Origin: Streptomyces tibetensis
GTDB taxonomy: Bacteria > Actinomycetota > Actinomycetes > Streptomycetales > Streptomycetaceae
Length of the DNA: 64,000 nt
Direction: 5' to 3'
Assembly: GCF_007655005.1 (NCBI RefSeq)
Contig: NZ_SZVW01000004.1
Location: 124,001 to 188,000 of the forward strand
The position numbers and the translations under genes are program-made. The notes below the pieces were generated by a model. It made no database searches. It was not told the DNA's origin and was given only the letters and a program-made list of their open reading frames with translations. This document shows, piece after piece, positions 49,125-57,363 of the stretch (the first letter of the stretch is position 1; each line of letters begins with the position of its first letter).

Positions 49125-52100
49125 TCAGCCGTCGCACGGCGGGTCATAGGAGAGCCGCGGCAGGTACTCCCGCCAGGTGTCCTGCGTCAGCACGCCCCGG
49201 GTCATCGAGCAGATGCGGCGGACGGCCGTGTCGACGTCGAGATTCCAGAGCCGGATGGTGTCCGCACCGCTCGACACCCCCAGCGTGTGGCTGTTCGGGC
49301 TGAACGCGAGGAAGGTGCCGGTCTTGGAGTTGGGGCTCATCGACTGGCCGATCGCGGTGGCGTGCGAGGGGTCGGTCACGTTCCACAGCCGGACGGTGCT
49401 GTCGTTGCCGCCGCTGGCCAGGGTGCGGCCGTCGCCGCTGAACGTCAGCGACACGACCGCCTCCGTGTGGCCCGTGAGCAGCGCCTCCTCGGAGGCCTCG
49501 GCGGGGTCCGTGATGTCCCAGAGCCGGACGGAGTTGTCGTCGCCGGCGCTGGCCAGCGTGTGGCCGTCGCGGCTGTAGGCGAGTGTGTTGACCGCTCCGA
49601 GGTGGCCCCGGAGAGGTTTCCCGATCAGGGTCGCCCGGCCGGGGGCGGTCGCGTTCCACAGCCGGATCGTGCCGTCCGCGCTGCCGCTGGCGAGCGTCCG
49701 GCCGTCGGGGCTGAACACGAGGTGGTTGACGTAGCCCTTGTGACCGGTGAGGGGGCTGCCGAGCGGGTGCGGCCGGGCCGGGTCGCCGACGTTCCACAGC
49801 CGGATGGTGCGGTCGTCGTAGGCGGTGGCCAGGACCTTCCCGTCCGGGCTGAACGCCAGGGGATCGGCGTACCGGATGCGCAGGGGCAGGGGAGAGCCGT
49901 AGCGGACGGGGTGTTCGGGGTTGCCGAGGTTCCACAGCTCCACCACCCTCTCGCCCGTCAGGACCGCGAGGGTGCGGCCGTCCGGGGCGAACTCCAGGGA
50001 GCGCACGTCGCCTTTGCCCGGGTGAAACGGTTCGCCCAACCGCACGGGCCTGCCGGGCGTCCGCACGTCCCACAGCCGGATCCGCCCGTCGCGCGCCGCC
50101 GTCGCGAGCAGCCGCCCGTCCGGCCGGAACACCCCGGTCCGGCCGGTCATGTCCGACGTCGGCAGCGACCACAGACGGACCTTGTTGTCGCCCGCGCCGG
50201 TCGCCAGGGTGCGCCCGTCGGGGCTGAAGCCGAGCGCGTACATCTCCCCGCTGCTGCCCGCGAGGGACGCGCCGACCTGCGAGGGGTACTGCGGATCGCT
50301 GACCTTCCACAGGCTCGCGGTGCTGTCCGCGCTGGCCGCGGCGAGCATGTTCCCGTCGGGGCTGAAGGCCACGGACCAGACCGGCCCGGTGTGGCCGGTC
50401 AGCGGCGCGCCGATCGGCGCCGGGCGGCCCGGACCTGCCATGTTCCACAGGCGTACGGTGCCGTCCGCGCTGCCGCTGGCGAGCGTGCGCCCGTCGGGGC
50501 TGAAGGCCACGGAGTGCACGGTGGTGGTGTGGCCGGTCAGCGGCGTCCCGGCCGGTTCCGGGCGCGCGGGGTCGGACACGTCCCACAGCCGGATCGTCCC
50601 GTCGTCGCCCCCCGCGGCCAGCGTCCGGCCGTCCGGGCCGAACGCCACCGAGCGCACGGCGGCCCTGTGCCCGGTCAGGGGCTTGCCCAGGGCCCGCGGG
50701 CGGCGCCGGTCGGCCATGTTCCACAGCCGGACGGTGTGGTCGTCGCCCGCGGAGGCCAGCGTGCGCCCGTCCGGGCTGAAAGCGATCAGGTAGATCGTGC
50801 CGGCATGGCCGGTCAGGGGCCGTCCGAGCGACTTCGGGTGCGCCGGATCGGTCACGTCCCACAGCCGAATGGTGCCGTCGTCGGAGGCGCTGGCGAGCGT
50901 CCGGCCGTCCGGGCTGAAGACGGCGCTGCTCACCCAGCTCGTGTGCCCGGTGAGGGGCTTGCCCAGGGCCTTGGGGCGCTTGGGGTCGGCGACGTCCCAC
51001 AGCCGTACGGTCCGGTCGTAGCTGGCGGTGGCCAGGACCTGTCCGTCCGGGCTGAAGGTCGTGAGGTAGACGGCGCCCGTGTGGCCGGTGAGGGGGGTGG
51101 AGAGCGGGGCGTTGACGATGGAGATCAGGCGGCTGTTCGCGCCCTTGTCGTCCGGCCGCAGCCCGTGCGCCACCAGGTCGAGCTGCGCGGACAGCGACGG
51201 ATCGGTGTCCTGGACGCGGTCGGACTGGGCGAGCACCTGCTCGAAGACGGCCTCGTCCCGCTGCTTCCAGGCCACCACCGCCGACCCGACGGCCAGCATC
51301 GCCAGGACGACCAGCGTCGCCACCGCCCCCCGGCTGATCCAGATGATCCGCCTGCGCAGCCGGACCGAGGCGGCCAGGAACTCCATCGCGCTGCGGGTCA
51401 GGAACGTGTCCCCGGCGGATCTCGCCCAGCCGTGGGCCTGTTCCAGCCGGGAGCCCCGGTAGAGCAGTGAGGTGTCGCGGTTCGACTCCTCCCAGGCCCG
51501 GCCGTCCTCCTCCAGGCGCTGGCGCAGCAGATTGCCCTGCCGGTCCTCGTCGATCCAGTCGCGCAGCCGCGGCCAGGCGTGCAGGAGCGCCTCGTGGGTG
51601 ATCTCCACGGTCTCCGCGTCGAGGGTCACCAGCCGGGCGCGGACCAGCGCTTCGAGGGACTCCTCGGTCTTGCCGGGGTCGGCCGACTCCTTCGCGAGCT
51701 GACGCCGGGTTCCGCGGCGGCGGGTGGCCTGGGTGTCCTCGCCCAGCCGTACCAGGCGGAGCAGCAGCAGCCGGGCGGCGGTGCGCGCGGCAGGGTCGAG
51801 GCCGGTCCAGGCCCGTTCGGCGGTCGCCGCGACCGCTCCCTGGATGCCGCCGGCCGCGCGGTAGCCGGCCAGGGTGAGACGGCCCGCCTTCCGGCGCTGC
51901 CAGGTGGCGAGCAGGGCGTGCGAGAGGAGCGGCAGCACACCGGCGTTGTGCGCCCCGCCCGGGCCGTCGGCACTGACCTCCCGGACGATCAGCTCCGCCA
52001 GCCCCGGTTCCAGCTCCAGGCCGACGGCCTTGGCCGGTCCGTTCACCGCCTCACGCAGCTCCGCGGTGGTCAGCGGCCCGAGCACCATGTGCCGGTGCTG

Positions 52101-53405
52101 GAGCGCGTCGGCGAGCTCCGGGTACCTCAGGCAGCGGTCGTAGAAGTCGGCGCGTATGCCCAGCACCACGACCGCCGGGGCCGGTTCGCCGGGGCCGGCG
52201 GGCGAGCAGGCGGCGTGCAGGACCTCGATGAAGGTGCGCCGGTCCGCCTCGTCGGGGCAGAGGGTGAACGTCTCCTCGAACTGATCCACGATGACGACCG
52301 GACGGGCCCCGGAAGCTGCTTCGCGCCGGGCCCAGACACCGACGGCGGCACGGACGACGTCGGGGGAGGGCGCGGTGTCGGGGAAGGCTGCGGGGGCCGG
52401 CCCGGGATTCCCCGCGGGGGTGACGTCGGGTCCTGCTGCGGGGGCCACGCCGGCCACCGTCGCGGGGGCCACGCCGGCCACCGTCGCGGGGACCGCACCC
52501 GCCCCCTTTGCGGAGGCCGCACCCGCCCCCTCCGCGGAGGCCGCGCCGGATCCCGCCACGGAGGCCGCACCGGATCCCGCCCCGGCGGCCGCACCGGACC
52601 CCTCCCCGGTGGCCGCGTCCGGTCCCTCTGTCCGTGGCCGGGCAGAGGCTTCTCCCGGTGGGATCGAGACCGGGACGACGGAGGCCAGCTCGGGGATGCA
52701 CCGGGTCAGCTCCGCCAGCGGATCGCCTCCCGGTACGAGTTGTACGACCTTTCGCGGCCGGCCGTTCCCCTCACCACCGTCACCGTCGTCACCGCCCAGC
52801 GCGCCGTCCCGCAGGGCGGGCACCAGGCCGGCGTTCAGCAGGGAGGACTTCCCCGCCCCCGACGCGCCCACGAGCATGACCAGGCCACCCGAGCCCGCGA
52901 CGGCGCCGAGCTGGGCGACGAGCGCGTCCGTGCTGCGCTCCCGGCCGAAGAACCACCGGGCGTCCTCCCGGCGGTAGGAGGCCAGCCCCCGGTACGGGCA
53001 CACCCCGCCCGGGGTGGACGCGGACTCGTCCGCGGACCGCTCCTCGGCCGCGGAGGGCGCCGGGCGCTCACCGACCGGGTCGGCCACCGCGCGTTCCCAC
53101 AGCCGCTGCCACTGGCCGAGGTCGTACAGACCGGGGGAGACCGGCGTGGGCCGTGAGCGCCGCGCGTCGGGGATCAGCACGTGCAGCACCGCCGCGAGGG
53201 CGGCGAACTGGGCCGGGACGTTCCGGGCTCGCCGCCAGTCACTGATGCGCTGCGCGGACACCCGCACGGGCCGCCCGCGTTCGTCGACCCGCTGGAGCCG
53301 GACGACCGCCTCGGACACCCGCTTGAGAGGAGGGTTGCCGGCTTCCTTGTACAGCAGTGCGAGGCGTTCCGCGAAGGCGGTGCGTGCCCCCGAGTCGGAA
53401 CTCAA
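49125..53405 (-). CDS. HTH-nSTAND1 NTPase-WD40 protein
   Basis: 1426 residues, TTG start with AAGGAG. N-terminal HTH-like domain (FAERLALLYKEAGNPPLKRV, VSAQRISDWRRARNVP); nSTAND1 NTPase with Walker A GASGAGKS at 180-187 and RPVVIVDQFEETFTLCPDEA as Walker B; a membrane helix near 700 (IWISRGAVATLVVLAMLAVG); then 14 WD40 blades (SPDGRTLASASDDGTIRLWD type), enough for two propellers. An Ala/Gly-rich insert of about 90 residues interrupts the NTPase part. STAND proteins act in signalling or phage defence; the effector is not obvious here. Confidence 0.88.
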   Translation of the reverse strand: MSSDSGARTAFAERLALLYKEAGNPPLKRVSEAVVRLQRVDERGRPVRVSAQRISDWRRARNVPAQFAALAAVLHVLIPDARRSRPTPVSPGLYDLGQWQRLWERAVADPVGERPAPSAAEERSADESASTPGGVCPYRGLASYRREDARWFFGRERSTDALVAQLGAVAGSGGLVMLVGASGAGKSSLLNAGLVPALRDGALGGDDGDGGEGNGRPRKVVQLVPGGDPLAELTRCIPELASVVPVSIPPGEASARPRTEGPDAATGEGSGAAAGAGSGAASVAGSGAASAEGAGAASAKGAGAVPATVAGVAPATVAGVAPAAGPDVTPAGNPGPAPAAFPDTAPSPDVVRAAVGVWARREAASGARPVVIVDQFEETFTLCPDEADRRTFIEVLHAACSPAGPGEPAPAVVVLGIRADFYDRCLRYPELADALQHRHMVLGPLTTAELREAVNGPAKAVGLELEPGLAELIVREVSADGPGGAHNAGVLPLLSHALLATWQRRKAGRLTLAGYRAAGGIQGAVAATAERAWTGLDPAARTAARLLLLRLVRLGEDTQATRRRGTRRQLAKESADPGKTEESLEALVRARLVTLDAETVEITHEALLHAWPRLRDWIDEDRQGNLLRQRLEEDGRAWEESNRDTSLLYRGSRLEQAHGWARSAGDTFLTRSAMEFLAASVRLRRRIIWISRGAVATLVVLAMLAVGSAVVAWKQRDEAVFEQVLAQSDRVQDTDPSLSAQLDLVAHGLRPDDKGANSRLISIVNAPLSTPLTGHTGAVYLTTFSPDGQVLATASYDRTVRLWDVADPKRPKALGKPLTGHTSWVSSAVFSPDGRTLASASDDGTIRLWDVTDPAHPKSLGRPLTGHAGTIYLIAFSPDGRTLASAGDDHTVRLWNMADRRRPRALGKPLTGHRAAVRSVAFGPDGRTLAAGGDDGTIRLWDVSDPARPEPAGTPLTGHTTTVHSVAFSPDGRTLASGSADGTVRLWNMAGPGRPAPIGAPLTGHTGPVWSVAFSPDGNMLAAASADSTASLWKVSDPQYPSQVGASLAGSSGEMYALGFSPDGRTLATGAGDNKVRLWSLPTSDMTGRTGVFRPDGRLLATAARDGRIRLWDVRTPGRPVRLGEPFHPGKGDVRSLEFAPDGRTLAVLTGERVVELWNLGNPEHPVRYGSPLPLRIRYADPLAFSPDGKVLATAYDDRTIRLWNVGDPARPHPLGSPLTGHKGYVNHLVFSPDGRTLASGSADGTIRLWNATAPGRATLIGKPLRGHLGAVNTLAYSRDGHTLASAGDDNSVRLWDITDPAEASEEALLTGHTEAVVSLTFSGDGRTLASGGNDSTVRLWNVTDPSHATAIGQSMSPNSKTGTFLAFSPNSHTLGVSSGADTIRLWNLDVDTAVRRICSMTRGVLTQDTWREYLPRLSYDPPCDG
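52410..52650 (-). repeat. Ala/Gly-rich coding repeat in the nSTAND domain
   Basis: Short degenerate repeats such as GTCGCGGGGGCC and CCGGCCACCGT encode GAG/AAS and TVAGVAPA units. They interrupt the NTPase domain before RPVVIVDQF. Confidence 0.7.
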
Positions 53406-53598
53406 GGTCTCAGCTCCTTACTTCCCACGCCTGGACGTCCGGACCGGAAAACTCACTCTATATGGCTGACCTGCGGCGATTCCGTCCGCTGGGTGCCGGA
53501 ACCTCCTCCTCCATGGCCGGAAATGGCAGGATCCGGACGCAGCGGCGCACCCATCCGGCCAGCTTCCGTCCGAAGCGGACGATGAGGCTCCACCGTTC

Positions 53599-53632
53599 GG
53601 TACCGGTCCCCACGAGGGGAGGGACCGGTACC
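53599..53632. terminator. perfect hairpin in the nSTAND upstream region
   Basis: GGTACCGGTCCC and GGGACCGGTACC, 12-bp stem with a 10-base loop. It does not follow a gene end, so it is as likely regulatory as terminating. Confidence 0.55.
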
Positions 53633-53824
53633 GGACGATGTGGTGATCCTCCCCATCACCCCCCGCCCCGCAACCCCGGCGGATCGTGGTCCTGGACACC
53701 GGCGGACACCGCTCCCTCGGCCCTTGACGGACCGTGCTGCCGAACGTCCCGGCCGACCGACGACCCTGGAAAACTGACGACCCGTCAGCTATGGTCGCCC
53801 TGCCGCACCGCCCCCGGAGCGACG

Positions 53825-53920
53825 CACGAGCGCGGCACGAGCGCGGCACGAGCGCGGATGGGAACAGTCGAGAACGTTCGGGAACAGTCGAGAACGTTCG
53901 GGAACGGTCCAGAACGGACG
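53825..53920. repeat. 11-bp and 20-bp direct repeats upstream of a small gene
   Basis: CACGAGCGCGG is repeated three times (53825-53857). GGAACAGTCGAGAACGTTCG is repeated exactly at 53861-53880 and 53881-53900 with a degenerate third copy to 53920. The 20-bp spacing is about two helical turns, suiting cooperative binding. Confidence 0.75.
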
Positions 53921-53976
53921 AGCAAGGCGCAAGCAGAGGCCGGGCGACGCATCAGCGACGTACAGGGGTGAGCGCA

Positions 53977-54444
53977 GTGGAGTCACGTCCCGAGAGCCCA
54001 CGACCGCAGGGTGCTCCGCGCTGGGTCGCGATGTTCTACCGGTCCGCCGAGGGATCCTGGCGGACGGCCGCCCAGTCGCCCCACCGCGCGCCCGTGCTGT
54101 ACGCCCTGGGCGAGATGACCCAGACCCTGCGCGCCCGGGGCGACGACGTGACCGTCGCCCTGTGGGGGCCGAAGGACGGCGCGTGGCACCGGTTCGACAC
54201 CCCGCTGAAGCAGACCGCTGTCCCGCGGCCGGACCCCGAGCCCTCCCCCGGCGAACCGGCCAAGCTGGCGGAACGGATGACCGGCCGCCGCCACCAGGTC
54301 CTCATGGCAGGCCTGACCAAGGCGGGCCTCTACGACCTCTCCCCCGAGGACGACACGACCGTGCAGGCGTTGGTGGAACATCTCGACGAGGCCGCCGTAC
54401 GCCGGGTGGCCCACTGGCTGGCCATCGCCGGGAGCGCGCGCTAG
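53977..54444 (+). CDS. conserved hypothetical protein
   Basis: 155 residues from GTG 53977 (AGGGG upstream; GTG 53968 also possible). APRWVAMFYRSAEGSWRTAA, GDDVTVALWGPKDGAWHRFD and AERMTGRRHQVLMAGLTKAG are regular secondary-structure-rich text of a soluble protein, but no family recognised. C-terminal helix VRRVAHWLAIAGSAR. Stands behind the repeats at 53825-53920. Confidence 0.62.
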   Translation: MESRPESPRPQGAPRWVAMFYRSAEGSWRTAAQSPHRAPVLYALGEMTQTLRARGDDVTVALWGPKDGAWHRFDTPLKQTAVPRPDPEPSPGEPAKLAERMTGRRHQVLMAGLTKAGLYDLSPEDDTTVQALVEHLDEAAVRRVAHWLAIAGSAR

Positions 54445-54532
54445 CCGGGGCCGGTTCAGCCGGTGCCCCGCTGGGCAGTCAGCTCCGGACGGCCACCGGG
54501 GCCCCGATGCCGTCAGGAGGGGGACGACAACC

Positions 54533-54748
54533 ATGAAGGTCTTCGTGGACCGCGATCTCTGCTACGGCTCCGCCGAGTGCGCCCACCGGGTCCCGGCGGT
54601 CTTCGAGTTCGTCGACGGCTTCGGGGTCGTCCGACCGGGCCGCGAGGAGACGGGCGAGGATCCCGAGGTCATGGAGGCGGTGGAGAAGTGCCCGAGCCAG
54701 GCGATCGGCATCACCGGGGCACCGCGGTCGGCGCCGGACCGGCCGTAG
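54533..54748 (+). CDS. 3Fe-4S-type ferredoxin
   Basis: 71 residues, SD AGGAGG. VDRDLCYGSAECAHRVPAVF has C-x5-C and KCPSQAI the third cluster Cys followed by Pro, the [3Fe-4S] pattern of actinobacterial P450 ferredoxins. No cytochrome P450 adjoins, so its redox partner must be elsewhere. Confidence 0.9.
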   Translation: MKVFVDRDLCYGSAECAHRVPAVFEFVDGFGVVRPGREETGEDPEVMEAVEKCPSQAIGITGAPRSAPDRP

Positions 54749-54757
54749 CGAGAGCGC

Positions 54758-55519
54758 ATGCCGGCACCGAACCTGCTCGCGGTCTTCGCCCACCCCGATG
54801 ACGAGTCCCTGACGGCGGGCGGCGTCCTCGCCCGCCACGCGACCGCGGGCGCGCGCACGGCGGTCGTCACGGCGACCTGGTCGGCGGACACCCCGCGCGC
54901 CGCGGAACTGGCCGAGGCGCTCCGCGTCCTGGGCGCGGACCCGCCACGCATGCTGGGGTACGCCGACGCCCGCGTCCCGCACTCGGCCCCGGGCAGGCCA
55001 CGCTGGTGCGACGTACCCCTGGACGCGGCGGTGGGGGAACTGGTCGCGCACCTACGCGACTTCCGCCCGGAGATCGTCGTCACCCACGACGCCTACGGCA
55101 ACCTGACCGGCCACGAGGACCATGTGCACACCCACCGCGTGACCACCCTCGCGGTCCACGCCGCCGGCCTGGAACGCCTCTACCCGGACGCCGGAGCACC
55201 CTGGCAGCCGAGCGCCCTGTACCTGGCCACGCACCCGCACTCGGCCGCTGGGGCATGGGGCGGGCACCTGGCCCCCGTGGGCAAGGCGGTGCGCACGGTG
55301 CCCGACGAACGCGTCACCGCCACCGTCGACGTCACCCCCTGGCTGGACCGGAAGATCCCGGCGATCCTGGCCCACCGCACGGAGGTGGCACGGGGAGCGG
55401 CCCCGGGCCTGATCGCCGCCCTCACCACAGCCGAACGGCAACGGCTGCTGGGCACGGAGTTCTACATCCGTCACGACCCGGTGCCGACGGCTCCCTCCCA
55501 GACCGAGCTGCTCTCATAG
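54758..55519 (+). CDS. PIG-L-family deacetylase (MshB/Mca-like)
   Basis: 253 residues. AVFAHPDDESLTAGG (zinc AHPDDE) and GHEDHVHTHRVT carry the metal-binding pattern of the GlcNAc-PI/MshB/Mca de-N-acetylase fold; VTHDAYGNLTGHEDH also contains the conserved Asp-His. Could deacetylate an amino-sugar or act as an amidase on a mycothiol conjugate. Located just after the ferredoxin gene (9 bp), codirectional. Confidence 0.88.
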   Translation: MPAPNLLAVFAHPDDESLTAGGVLARHATAGARTAVVTATWSADTPRAAELAEALRVLGADPPRMLGYADARVPHSAPGRPRWCDVPLDAAVGELVAHLRDFRPEIVVTHDAYGNLTGHEDHVHTHRVTTLAVHAAGLERLYPDAGAPWQPSALYLATHPHSAAGAWGGHLAPVGKAVRTVPDERVTATVDVTPWLDRKIPAILAHRTEVARGAAPGLIAALTTAERQRLLGTEFYIRHDPVPTAPSQTELLS

Positions 55520-55577
55520 CGCGGGGTACATCCACCACGACCCGGCGCCGACGACCCACGCGCAGACCGGGCCGCTC

Positions 55578-56348
55578 TCATGGCGCGGTCGGCGCGCCCC
55601 ACCGGAGCCGGGACAACGCCCTGGCCCTGGCCTCGACGACAGCCATCCGCACCTCGCGTTCGGCCCGGTCGGTATGGGCAGCCTGCCCGGTCACCTGCCC
55701 GTCCCACTTCCGGTACAGCAGGCCCACCTCCCGCGAGAACCATCCCCGGCTCACCGCGTTCAGCGCCAGCAACAGCCCCGTGTCCTCCGAGGCGGGCAGC
55801 GCCATCCAGCCGCCCAGGGCGAGCAGCAACTCCCGGCGCACGCACAGCGAGGCGGGATGCACCTGCGCGAGGAAGCCGTTGGCCTTCCAGTGCGCGAGCA
55901 CGGCCCCGCGCTCGATCGGCCCCTGGTCGGGATCGCCCGGAAAGCCGACGGTCGACCCGTCGGGCATGAGGTCGAGCACCCGCGAGGTGGCCCACCCGAG
56001 GTCCGGGTCCCCCTCCAGCACGGCGAGATCCCGCGCGAGCGCACCCGGCGTCAGCCGGTCGTCGGCGTCGAGGACCTTCACGTACGCACCGTCCCGGTGT
56101 GCCAGCGCCATGGTCCTGGCGACGCCGGGCCCCCCGGCCCGCCCCTGCCGGAACGTCACCCGGGCGTCCACGGGCACATACGGTCTGACGCTCTCGCTCT
56201 CCCCGTCCTCCTGCACGACCCAGTGCCACTCCCAGCCCTCGGGAAGCCGCTGCGCGCACAACGACGCGTAGGCCTCCGGCAGGAACCGGGCGTGGGGGCC
56301 GTGCACTGCGGTGACCACGACGATGCGCCGACTCACGGCGGCGTTCAC
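55578..56348 (-). CDS. GT2-family glycosyltransferase
   Basis: 256 residues from GTG 56348, preceded by GGAGAAGGG. GT-A fold: VVVTAVHGPHARFLPEAYAS, WHWVVQEDGESESVRPY and metal-binding KVLDADDRLTPGALARDLAV (DAD), then ALPASEDTGLLLALNAVSRG with a catalytic-type ED. No membrane helices. Acceptor unknown. Convergent with the PIG-L gene. Confidence 0.83.
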   Translation of the reverse strand: MNAAVSRRIVVVTAVHGPHARFLPEAYASLCAQRLPEGWEWHWVVQEDGESESVRPYVPVDARVTFRQGRAGGPGVARTMALAHRDGAYVKVLDADDRLTPGALARDLAVLEGDPDLGWATSRVLDLMPDGSTVGFPGDPDQGPIERGAVLAHWKANGFLAQVHPASLCVRRELLLALGGWMALPASEDTGLLLALNAVSRGWFSREVGLLYRKWDGQVTGQAAHTDRAEREVRMAVVEARARALSRLRWGAPTAP

Positions 56349-56388
56349 CCACCCTTCTCCGACCGGCACACCCTGGTGATCGTAATGC

Positions 56389-56563
56389 TCACGGCGGCCC
56401 CGGCTCGTCGCCCGGTTCGAGAACGAGGTGATGGCCACCGGCCAGATCGACACCGGTCCGCTCGCGGAGCACCTTGACCGCGGCCAGCGCCCTCGCCTCG
56501 TCCTGGGGCGTCCTGCCCGCCGGGGGTGGTCAGCGCTGCGGTGCGGCCCTTGGTGTTCGTCAT
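56389..56563 (-). pseudogene. possible frameshifted small gene
   Basis: ATG 56563 starts MTNTKGRTAALTTP; after a C run the plausible continuation AGRTPQDEARALAAVKVLRE then DLAGGHHLVLEPGDEPGPP-stop is in another frame. The combined about 57 residues look like protein, while the unshifted frame turns to Arg/Gly noise. Not a recognised family; sequencing error is possible. Confidence 0.35.
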
Positions 56564-56699
56564 GGCACTCCTGCGTCGTGGGATCCCGACACCGAGGACG
56601 AGGAAGAGCCGGGCGCCGTTGCCCCTCACGCAAAGGGGGTGCCCCTCGCGGGAAGGCACCCCCTTCCGGCCGGGATGACCCGCCCGCGACCGGTTCGAC

Positions 56700-56920
56700 A
56701 ATGCGTGGCGCCGGGTTCAGGCGACCTGCGTGGGGCCGACCTGCGCCGCACCTACGGCCTGAAGGCAGAGGGTCTCGTTGTCACCGACCTCGACTCACGG
56801 ACGAAGCTGCCCCCGGCCCTGGCCAAGGATCCTGCTGTCCGGGCCCGAATAGCGGAAGTCGAACGGCTTCTCGGACCCACAGAGCCAAGTCGAAAAGCCG
56901 CAAAGGAACCGCGACCCTGA
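56700..56920 (+). pseudogene. 3' fragment of a pentapeptide-repeat gene
   Basis: In frame: GDLRGADLRRTYGLKAEGLV, then SRTKLPPALAKDPAVRARIA and EVERLLGP. The A(D)LxG start and the LPxxLAxDPxVxARIAEVE end are typical of the C-terminus of Streptomyces pentapeptide proteins. The 5' part is missing; the sequence just before it is unrelated. Confidence 0.6.
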
Positions 56921-57188
56921 ACCGAGCAGACGCGGCCAGCCCGGGATAGCCCCACAGCCCAGCAACCCGCTGCTCATGGGGCACGTTGGCGCAATCGTGA
57001 CCCCCGTACTCGTCACCAGCAAGCGAGGCCCCCCGGCTGCGGTGCTGCGCGCGGCCCTGTACTGATGGGCGTTCCGGGCTGTTCGTGGGCCGACGGGGCC
57101 TGGATGCGCGTCACCTCATAGAGGAGCCGCCCGCCGACATTCGCGCCGCCTTGGAATGGATGGCCACCCACTCCATCAGGGTCAAAGA
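56921..57188. other. decayed region without intact gene
   Basis: A short plausible frame ends EEPPADIRAALEWMATHSIR-VKD before a stop at about 57191, but its 5' part is absent and I recognise no family. Otherwise no signal. Confidence 0.4.
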
Positions 57189-57322
57189 CTGATCCATGCC
57201 GAGCCGGTGAACGGGATCACCGACTCGCAGCACCACGTCTTCCGTATCGACGGCGCCACCTACGCTGGTCCGCCCACGAGAAGAAAGAGTCCGACCCGCA
57301 TCGAGCAGATCCCGCTCTCATA
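57189..57322 (+). pseudogene. NUDIX gene fragment related to the AICE NUDIX
   Basis: 134 bp align to about 19660-19792 with roughly 85-90 percent identity by eye (GCCGAGCCGGTGAACGGGAT, ACCGACTCGCAGCACCACGT). It encodes IHAEPVNGITDSQHHVFRID and then a frameshift near 57278 and a stop. The Nudix box itself is absent. Confidence 0.85.
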
Positions 57323-57363
57323 GGTGGGAGACAACACCGAAGCTGTCGATGAGCCGCGCAGAG

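Larger units (their letters stand above)
53406..53976. other. 570-bp intergenic region with repeats and hairpin
   Basis: Between the divergent nSTAND gene and the 155-residue gene. Contains the hairpin at 53599 and the direct repeats at 53825-53920. Long frames here show no family text. Confidence 0.6.

Noticed and set aside
49107..51470. 787-residue plus-strand frame opposite the WD40 gene
   Set aside because: Mirror of the SPDGRTLA repeats. No domain, no SD; the minus-strand gene is clearly real.
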